This document shows positions 1 through 6,123 of a DNA stretch of 14,928 nt, one piece after another. The notes under the pieces are model-generated. The model worked only from the letters and a program-made list of their open reading frames with translations. It did no database searches and had not been told where the DNA came from. Made by a program: the position numbers and the translations under genes. This stretch comes from an uncultured Planctomycetaceae bacterium (GTDB lineage Bacteria > Planctomycetota > Planctomycetia > Pirellulales > Pirellulaceae), in the NCBI GenBank assembly GCA_937904535.1, contig CALELC010000005.1:1-14928 (forward strand). Reading direction: 5' to 3'. Each line of letters opens with the position of its first letter. Position 1 is the stretch's first letter.

Positions 1-1764
1 CGCAGCGCCAAGTGGCCCGAATCACCCGCGCCGCTGATCGCGATGCTCGGCGAGCACGACCGCACGCAGGCGTTCGTGGCGCGGCGGGTACTGGAGCGAA
101 TGCCGACAGCCGAGTGGAAAGAAGCTGTGCTGAACAGTGACCATCCACGTGCTCGCATCCTTGGCGCTTTAGCGCTGGTCAACGCAGACCACAGCGAGGA
201 AGCGGCCGTTGAAGCGCTGGCAACCTGCAGTGAACTGATGACCGGCTTCCTTAGCGACGCCGAGTTCGTCGACGCGTTGCGTGTTTGCCAAGTTGCCTTG
301 CATCGCAGCAAAATCGATCCGGCCAAAATCACCACGCTGCGTGATCAGGTCGCCGAGGAATTTCCGGCAGGGGACACCCGGATGAATCACGAATTGATCC
401 GTCTGGCCGCCTACCTGGATGCCGATGGCGTCGCCGAGCGAGCGTTGAAGTTCCTCAGCAGCGACGCGCCGCGAGCCGATCGCACGCTCGTTGCAATGTA
501 TATGCAGTTCCTCTCGCACGAGTGGACAGCCGCGCAGCGATTTGAGTTGCTGAAATATTATGAGGATGCCGCGCGTGAATCGGACAGCGGATCGCTGGCG
601 CTGTACCTGATGGCCGTGACCCGGGATTTTGCGACGACGTTTACTGCCGAAGATGCGCTCGCGATCCTCGAACAAGGCATTCACTGGCCCAATGCCGCAC
701 TGGCGGGGATCTACCGTCTTCCACGGCCTATTTCGCCCGAAACCGCAGCGACGCTCCGGCAACTCGACCGGCGGATCGTCACTGACGAACTGAGCGGAGA
801 CATCTATAAGCGACTGCGGACCGGCATCGTGGCGATGCTCTCATCGGCTGGCGATGAACCGTCGCAAGAATACCTGCGTCAGTTGTGGCGCAATGATCCC
901 GAACGTCGCCAACTGATCGCGATGGGGCTTGCCCAGTCGCCAGACGGAGAAAACTGGGACTACCTCGTTCGCAGCCTCAATGTGCTTGAAGGCGAAGCGG
1001 CGATGGAAGTCATCCGCCAGCTCAAGACGGTTCGCATTGCCACCGACGATCCCGGAGCGCTGCGACAGTTGATTCTGATTGGTCTGCGCGCCGAACAAGA
1101 GGGACGCAGCATCGAGCCCGTGGAACAACTGCTCTCGCACTGGACGGGAATGCAGCGGCCGGAATCGAAATCACCCACGATGACGCTGTGGCAAGATTGG
1201 TATGCCCGGACCTATCCCGACCGGCCCACCGCGGAATTGCCGAGCGGCGAAGAGTCGAAGTGGGATCTCGATGAACTGGTTCGGTACATCGAATCCGACA
1301 GCGGACGCGCAGGCGACGCCGAGCGTGGCCGATCGATCTACGCCAAAGCCCAGTGTGCTGCCTGTCACCGGTTCGGCGGACAAGGCGACTCGGTCGGTCC
1401 TGAACTCACATCGCTGGCCCGTCGGTTCACGCGTCGTGAGGTACTCGAATCGATCCTGTATCCGGCGCATGTGATCAGCGATCAGTACATGAGCAAGAAG
1501 GTGTTGACGCTCAACGGCAAGGTCTATGTCGGCCTGGTCAGCGAAGATGGCCAAGGTTCGATCGCCGTTCGCGATTCGCGCAATCAGATCACGCGGATCA
1601 ACGAAGCGGATGTCGACCAGATTCTGCCCAACAACAGCAGCATCATGCCGGCAGGATTGCTCGACGAGCTGTCGCTCGGCGAGATCAGTGACCTGCTTGC
1701 CTACATGGGCGTGCTGCCTCCGGTAGAAGTCGCCAAACGCGACGTCGGCACCCGAACTCCTTGA
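1..1764 (+). CDS. PVC-type heme-binding (c-type cytochrome) protein, 5' truncated
   Basis: The reading frame is open from the first base, so the start lies upstream; 587 residues are visible. Residues up to about 420 are alpha-helical, HEAT-like repeat sequence with no clear enzyme motif. A class I cytochrome c domain follows: CAACH with heme-attaching Cys452 and Cys455 and axial His456 (nt 1354-1368), then a probable distal axial Met549 in an IMPAGLLDELS motif (nt 1645). The domain matches the Pirellula/Verrucomicrobium-type heme-binding domain. In that family it usually ends large periplasmic proteins that carry an N-terminal dehydrogenase-like (beta-propeller) domain; that part would be upstream. 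Inferred role: periplasmic electron transfer from a sugar or alcohol oxidation. The substrate cannot be told. The frame stops 20 bases before the next gene. Confidence 0.85.
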   Translation, partial: RSAKWPESPAPLIAMLGEHDRTQAFVARRVLERMPTAEWKEAVLNSDHPRARILGALALVNADHSEEAAVEALATCSELMTGFLSDAEFVDALRVCQVALHRSKIDPAKITTLRDQVAEEFPAGDTRMNHELIRLAAYLDADGVAERALKFLSSDAPRADRTLVAMYMQFLSHEWTAAQRFELLKYYEDAARESDSGSLALYLMAVTRDFATTFTAEDALAILEQGIHWPNAALAGIYRLPRPISPETAATLRQLDRRIVTDELSGDIYKRLRTGIVAMLSSAGDEPSQEYLRQLWRNDPERRQLIAMGLAQSPDGENWDYLVRSLNVLEGEAAMEVIRQLKTVRIATDDPGALRQLILIGLRAEQEGRSIEPVEQLLSHWTGMQRPESKSPTMTLWQDWYARTYPDRPTAELPSGEESKWDLDELVRYIESDSGRAGDAERGRSIYAKAQCAACHRFGGQGDSVGPELTSLARRFTRREVLESILYPAHVISDQYMSKKVLTLNGKVYVGLVSEDGQGSIAVRDSRNQITRINEADVDQILPNNSSIMPAGLLDELSLGEISDLLAYMGVLPPVEVAKRDVGTRTP

Positions 1765-1784
1765 TCGCCTGAGCCGACGTTGCC

Positions 1785-3035
1785 ATGCCCAACTTGCACC
1801 GCACCATCCACCGTTTCGCTTTGCTCCTGCTGGTCGTGACCAGCGGCTGTGCCAGTTGGCACACGTCGGAGGACAAGCAGCTCAGCCGAGCGCTGCCACC
1901 ACCGCGAAAGCATCCGGGTGGAGCGGTGTTAGAAGTGGCATTTGTCTCGATCCAGCCGCCGAAGCCGGCGGCGGTTGCCCAGCGTGGTCGCACGGAACAG
2001 CAAGTATTTCCGACCGGCGGAGCGGTCGGCGACCAAGGTGGTCGATCGCTCCGCGATCGAAACGAACAGCAAGCACTTCTGACCGGCGAAGCGGGCGGCG
2101 ACCAAGGTGGTCGATCGCTCCGCGATCGAAACGAGCAGCAAGTACTTCCGACCGGCGGAGCGGTCGGCGACACACTTGCATCCGGCGGAGCGGTCGGCGA
2201 CACACTTGCATCCGACGGAGCGGCCAGTGACCTTGAGGCCGGGGACGCCCCCGAAATCGAGACCTTTGATCTGGCCACACTCGTCGCCCTCGAAGAATCG
2301 GAGCCGGTCGACGCTATCGCTGACGAGCCCGCGGCTGACGTCGCCGCAGCTCCCGCCGCCTCCGCCGCTGCGCGAGCGCAGGAAGACATTTGGCAGTGGA
2401 TCGACGAAACGGTGGTTGCCCCTGAAGTTCGCCAGCTGCTTCGCCGCAACGGGCTGAGGATGGGGAAGGTCCAGCGCACCGCCGATTTCAACGAGCGGCT
2501 GAACCGGATTCGCCGCAATCCGGGACCGACTTCAAAAGTGCTGGAAATTGCCGAAGTCGAATCCGACTTGTCGCATCAAGCGCGGCTGATCACCTGCCGT
2601 ATCGGCAAACGATATGAATTGCCCGTTCGCCAACCGAGCGCCGGTGAGCAAGCCGTGTTGGTGACGCTCGGCGGCAAGACCGTCGGCCAAACCCTTTCGC
2701 AACCACAACCGCTGTTCGCCCTGCGGGCCACGGCCGCCGACGTCAATTCGATCCGGCTATCGCTGCGTCCCGAAATTCAGCATGGTGCAGCTCGGCAAAC
2801 CTGGGTCGGCAGTGACGCCGCGCTGCGGATCGACAACCGCCGAGCCTCCTGGACATTCGAAGAACTGGCCGCGGAAGTTCCGCTAGAAAGAGGCGGAATT
2901 CTTGTCGCCGGCTGCACCTATCCAGCATTCGGGCTCGGGCAGCAGATGTTTACGGGGACCACGGCCGACGGCGACGACGACCAAGTGCTGATGGTCATCC
3001 GTGTGGCCGACCTGCCAGAGTTGATCGACCACTGA
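1785..3035 (+). CDS. Repeat-containing lipoprotein of unknown function
   Basis: A 416-residue protein. Residues 1-21 form a lipoprotein signal (basic start, hydrophobic FALLLLVVTS core) ending in a TSGC lipobox, so Cys22 should be lipidated and the protein membrane-anchored. Residues about 71-149 are encoded by tandem DNA repeats and read as glycine- and charge-rich units containing TGGAVGD and GGRSLRDRN. An acidic, Ala/Pro-rich stretch follows to about residue 198. The C-terminal 215 residues (from DIWQWIDETVV) look like a folded, mostly beta domain that I do not recognise. The repeat segment is probably a flexible linker. It starts 20 bases after the cytochrome gene with no clear ribosome binding site, so it may be co-transcribed with it. 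The ATG at 1785 is preferred because the signal peptide starts there. Confidence 0.75.
   Translation: MPNLHRTIHRFALLLLVVTSGCASWHTSEDKQLSRALPPPRKHPGGAVLEVAFVSIQPPKPAAVAQRGRTEQQVFPTGGAVGDQGGRSLRDRNEQQALLTGEAGGDQGGRSLRDRNEQQVLPTGGAVGDTLASGGAVGDTLASDGAASDLEAGDAPEIETFDLATLVALEESEPVDAIADEPAADVAAAPAASAAARAQEDIWQWIDETVVAPEVRQLLRRNGLRMGKVQRTADFNERLNRIRRNPGPTSKVLEIAEVESDLSHQARLITCRIGKRYELPVRQPSAGEQAVLVTLGGKTVGQTLSQPQPLFALRATAADVNSIRLSLRPEIQHGAARQTWVGSDAALRIDNRRASWTFEELAAEVPLERGGILVAGCTYPAFGLGQQMFTGTTADGDDDQVLMVIRVADLPELIDH
1995..2171 (+). repeat. 69-nt direct repeat, 2.6 copies, in frame in the lipoprotein gene
   Basis: Copies lie at 1995-2063 and 2064-2132 (64 of 69 bases identical by hand count), with the first 39 bases of a third copy at 2133-2171. 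Each unit is 23 codons, so the frame is kept. Each full unit holds a perfect palindrome with 7-base arms, TCGATCG-CTCCG-CGATCGA, at 2042-2060 and 2111-2129. Each also holds the core CGGCGGAGCGGTCGGCGAC at 2015-2033, a diverged copy at 2084-2102, and a copy at 2153-2171. Confidence 0.9.
2154..2231 (+). repeat. 30-nt direct repeat, two perfect copies plus a decayed third
   Basis: Two identical 30-base units lie at 2154-2183 and 2184-2213. Each consists of GGCGGAGCGGTCGGCGAC followed by ACACTTGCATCC. A diverged partial copy follows at 2214-2231. The unit reuses the core of the preceding 69-nt repeat but carries a different tail, so it looks like a second round of expansion from the same core. 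Ten codons per unit keep the frame (GGAVGDTLAS). Confidence 0.9.
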
Positions 3036-3082
3036 TACGATGCAGCGATTCGCTTCGCTGACTCTCTCGTGTGTTCTCGCTG

Positions 3083-4108
3083 ATGCATGTGCTTGTAACC
3101 GGCTGCGGTGGGTTTCTCGGCCGCTGGATCGTGACGCAGTTGCTCGCTCGCGGCGACCGCGTCCGCGGTTTGGCTCGCGGCGACTATCCTCAGTTGCGAC
3201 AGGCCGGTGTGGAGCTGGTTCGCGGCGATATCACGGCCGCCGACAGTGTCAGCAACGCTTGTCGCGGCGTCGACGCGGTGATCCACTGCGCAGCCGTTGC
3301 CGGAGTCTGGGGACCGTGGTCGCATTACTACGACATCAACACTCGTGGGACGCAGCATGTCATCGACGGTTGCCGCGCCGCAGGGGTGCCGATCCTGGTG
3401 CACTGCAGCAGCCCGAGCGTCACGTTTGATGGCGGTGATCAGTCGGGAATCGATGAGTCGGCACCGTATCCGACGAAGCACCTGTGTCATTACTCGCATA
3501 CCAAGGCACTGGCCGAGCAAGCGGTGCTGGCGGCGCACTGCGAAGGCGTGTTGCACACCGCAGCGCTGCGGCCGCATTTGATCTGGGGAGCTGACGACCC
3601 GCACCTGTTTCCGCGGCTGATCGATCGCGCACGACGGGGGCGTTTGGCGGTGGTCGGCAGCGGTGAAAACGTGATCGACACCGTGCATGTGGAAAACGCC
3701 GCCGCGGCGCACCTGGCCGCCCTGGATCACCTGCAGCAAGTCTCGCCACCCGGTGGTGGGCGAGCGTTTTTCATCACGCAGGATCAACCAGTACGCTGCT
3801 GGGACTGGATTTTTCAAGTGCTGCAGATCGCTGGAGTGCAGCCACCGCAGCGGCGAATCAGCTTGGCGACAGCCTGGCGGATCGGAGCGACGCTGGAAAC
3901 CGTCTATCGCCTCGCTCGGATCCGCAGCGAGCCGCCGATGACGCGGTTTGTCGCTGCCCAGCTCGCACGGGACCATTATTTCGATATTACCGCCGCCAAG
4001 ACCGTGCTCGGCTACCGCCCGTCGGTCAGCACTGCAGAAGGGCTGGAGCAGATCGCGGCGGTCTGGGGAGGCCAGAATCCATCTAATCATGCTGGCGAGG
4101 ATTCCTAG
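3083..4108 (+). CDS. OleD / 3-beta-hydroxysteroid dehydrogenase-type NAD(P)-dependent reductase
   Basis: A 341-residue extended short-chain dehydrogenase. It has the Rossmann TGCGGFLG dinucleotide motif at residues 6-13, the catalytic Ser region HCSSPSVTFDGGD at 108-119, and Tyr137-x3-Lys141 in YSHTKALAEQAV. The SSPSV.FDGGD plus YxxTKALAE pattern is typical of OleD (2-alkyl-3-ketoacid reductase of the olefin pathway) and of the related sterol 3-beta-HSD/C4-decarboxylase enzymes. ATG 3083 is chosen because the first beta strand starts right after it; a GTG at 3071 would add four residues. No oleA or oleBC lies nearby. The gene sits 2 bases before a terpene cyclase, so a cyclised isoprenoid alcohol or ketone is an alternative substrate. 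Reductase family: sure. Substrate: not. Confidence 0.85.
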   Translation: MHVLVTGCGGFLGRWIVTQLLARGDRVRGLARGDYPQLRQAGVELVRGDITAADSVSNACRGVDAVIHCAAVAGVWGPWSHYYDINTRGTQHVIDGCRAAGVPILVHCSSPSVTFDGGDQSGIDESAPYPTKHLCHYSHTKALAEQAVLAAHCEGVLHTAALRPHLIWGADDPHLFPRLIDRARRGRLAVVGSGENVIDTVHVENAAAAHLAALDHLQQVSPPGGGRAFFITQDQPVRCWDWIFQVLQIAGVQPPQRRISLATAWRIGATLETVYRLARIRSEPPMTRFVAAQLARDHYFDITAAKTVLGYRPSVSTAEGLEQIAAVWGGQNPSNHAGEDS

Positions 4109-4110
4109 CC

Positions 4111-6123
4111 GTGCCGTCATCCCTCGCCGATCCCAGTCGCACGCTGGCCGCCGCTCGGCAGGCGCTCGATCGTCTGCGTCAGGAATTGTGGGCGCTCCGC
4201 GAGCCCGGTGGGTACTGGTGCGGCGAACTGGCGGCGTCGGCGCTGAGCACCGCCACGGCTGTCAGCGCGCTCTCGGCTGTGGTGCGATCGGGAGCCGGCT
4301 CAGCGCGTGAGTTGCGCGCTTTGATGCGCCGCGGCCTTGCTTATCTCGATACCCAGCAGAATCCCGACGGCGGGTACGGCGACACCGATCGCAGTCACAG
4401 CAACATCGCCACGTCGTATTTAGTGCTGGCAGCGCGGACCCTCGCGGCCAGTCTGCCGCCGGAATCGTCGGACGATGCCGATTCTGCGGAGTCATCCAGC
4501 ACGCCAGCCGATCTGGACGCGCTGCGGGACTACATCACTCGCACCGGCGAACTCCAGGGCCTCCGCAAACGCTACGGCACCGACAAGACATTCGTCGTGC
4601 CGATCATGACGAACCTAGCGATCGCAGGGCTGGTGCCTTGGGCCGATGTGCCGCGTCTGCCGTTTGAAGCCGCGGTTTTCCCCGGATCAATGTACCGCTT
4701 TCTGCAGATGCCGGTGGTTAGTTATGCGATTCCAGCGCTGGTCGCGATTGGCCAGGTGCACCATTTCCTGGGACCGCGGCCACTGTGGCCGATCCATGCG
4801 GTGCGAGCCGCGGCGGTGGGACCGACGATGCGGGTGCTGCAGCGGATGCAGCCCGATAGCGGTGGATACCTCGAAGCCACACCGCTGACGGCATTCGTGC
4901 TGATGAGCCTAGCGGCCAGCGGACGCGGCGATCATCCGGTAGCCCAGCGGTGCGTCGATTTCCTTGTAGCTTCGGTACGCGAGGACGGTTCTTGGCCGAT
5001 CGATACGAACTTGGCAACTTGGGTGACCTCGCTCGCCGTGCATGCACTGTCACAAGATCCGCAGGACGACGGCAGTTGGGCGACGCCAGAGCTGATCGCT
5101 TGGCATTTGTCCTGTCAGCACCAGCAGCGACATCCCTTTACTGGGGCTGAACCGGGCGGTTGGGGCTGGTCCGATTTATCGGGAGCGGTCCCGGACGGAG
5201 ACGACACTCCGGCAGCGATTTTGGCGGTCGCCCAGTATCACAAGTTCAACGATTCTCCGGTGCTCGCTCCAAGGTGGCAAACGGCGACGCTCGACGGGCT
5301 GCGGTGGTTGCTGGGGCTGCAAAACCGTGATGGCGGATTGCCAACGTTCTGCCGCGGCTGGGGAAAATTGCCCTTTGACCGCAGCAGTACCGACCTGACA
5401 GCGCATTTGATCCGGGCGATGGATGCCGCCGGAACCACGCTCGCGGGGGCCGAGGCCACGATCAGCCAACAACTGGCCGAGCTCGCACCACGACTCGCCC
5501 GAGCTCGCCAGCGGGCGCTAGCGTTTCTCCGCCGCCAACAGTGTCCCGATGGGCGTTGGGTGCCTCTGTGGTTTGGCAATCAGGACCATCCCGAAGAAGA
5601 AAACCCGATTTATGGTACGGGCCGGGTGCTGCTTGCCGTCGCGGGCGAGCGTTCGATGGCCGCGCAAACCGCTCGGGCAGTCGACTTTTTGCTGGCTCAG
5701 CAGAATCCCGACGGCGGCTGGGGGGGCGGAACGTCGCGGCGGCAGTGGCTGTCGGCTCGCGGTGATGCGGTTTCCGCGACTGCGGACAAGGAATCGGTCG
5801 TCAGCAGTTTGGAGGAAACGGCGGTCGCGGTCGAAGCGCTCGTCGCCGTGCGGCGGGCCGAGTTGCGGCACGGCGGTGCCGCGGACGGCGCTGCGGTTGA
5901 AAACGGTCCGTCACCTAGAGTTGACGGTTGCACGGAGGCTATAATTCGAGGCGTCGACTACCTGGCTCAGGCCATCGAGTCGGCAGAGCATCACGAACCC
6001 TGGCCGATCGGGTTTTATTTTGCGAAACTTTGGTACCACGAGAGGCTTTACCCGGTGGTACTGCCGATGGCTGCCTTGGGTGCCGCGCTGGATCTGTTGT
6101 CGGCGAGCGCCCCTCGGGAGTGA
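4111..6123 (+). CDS. Squalene-hopene-cyclase-family terpene cyclase
   Basis: 670 residues, close to the usual length of squalene-hopene cyclases. The class II acid motif DxDD is intact as DGDD at 362-365, inside GGWGWSDLSGAVPDGDDTPAA, which mirrors the GGW...PDVDDTA block of known cyclases. QW-type repeats are seen at 82-90 (QQNPDGGYG), 291-295, 404-410, 476-483 and 530-538 (QQNPDGGWG). The C-terminal block (NPIYGTGRVLLAV at 498-510; IGFYFAKLWYHERLYPVVLPMAALG near 633-657) aligns by eye with the SHC end. Family chemistry: protonation of a terminal alkene and polycyclisation at the membrane. Low-complexity insertions (112-135 and about 585-605) and the prenyl-synthase neighbour suggest the substrate may not be squalene. 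The start is GTG, 2 bases after the previous stop, with GAGG at 4097-4100. Confidence 0.9.
   Translation: MPSSLADPSRTLAAARQALDRLRQELWALREPGGYWCGELAASALSTATAVSALSAVVRSGAGSARELRALMRRGLAYLDTQQNPDGGYGDTDRSHSNIATSYLVLAARTLAASLPPESSDDADSAESSSTPADLDALRDYITRTGELQGLRKRYGTDKTFVVPIMTNLAIAGLVPWADVPRLPFEAAVFPGSMYRFLQMPVVSYAIPALVAIGQVHHFLGPRPLWPIHAVRAAAVGPTMRVLQRMQPDSGGYLEATPLTAFVLMSLAASGRGDHPVAQRCVDFLVASVREDGSWPIDTNLATWVTSLAVHALSQDPQDDGSWATPELIAWHLSCQHQQRHPFTGAEPGGWGWSDLSGAVPDGDDTPAAILAVAQYHKFNDSPVLAPRWQTATLDGLRWLLGLQNRDGGLPTFCRGWGKLPFDRSSTDLTAHLIRAMDAAGTTLAGAEATISQQLAELAPRLARARQRALAFLRRQQCPDGRWVPLWFGNQDHPEEENPIYGTGRVLLAVAGERSMAAQTARAVDFLLAQQNPDGGWGGGTSRRQWLSARGDAVSATADKESVVSSLEETAVAVEALVAVRRAELRHGGAADGAAVENGPSPRVDGCTEAIIRGVDYLAQAIESAEHHEPWPIGFYFAKLWYHERLYPVVLPMAALGAALDLLSASAPRE

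Noticed and set aside
2042..2060. Palindrome as a terminator
   Set aside because: It lies inside an open reading frame, has no following T-run, and is repeated 69 bases later.
1995..2213. CRISPR-like array
   Set aside because: The units are directly adjacent tandem copies with no unique spacers, they keep the reading frame of a gene, and no cas gene is near.
1685..2518. 277-codon minus-strand frame with repeated Ser/Pro units
   Set aside because: The repetition comes from the 69-nt and 30-nt DNA repeats of the lipoprotein gene. The plus-strand frame has a lipoprotein signal and a folded C-terminal part; the minus frame has neither.
3040..3429. 129-codon plus-strand frame overlapping the dehydrogenase start
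   Set aside because: It is Arg/Ser-rich with no motif and runs in the wrong frame through the Rossmann motif of the real gene.
3083..4108. HpnA, the hopanoid-associated sugar epimerase
   Set aside because: Its position beside an SHC-family cyclase made this tempting, but the SSPSV.FDGGD and YSHTKALAE motifs fit the OleD/3-beta-HSD group better.
2918..4120. 400-codon open frame on the minus strand
   Set aside because: It lies exactly opposite the dehydrogenase gene, which has clear family motifs. The minus product is rich in Arg, His and Ala with no recognisable domain, as expected for an antisense shadow in GC-rich DNA.
5928..6119. ATG 5928 as the start of the DUF116-prenyl synthase
   Set aside because: It would overlap the conserved C terminus of the cyclase by about 196 bases, and the added residues look like out-of-frame translation of it.
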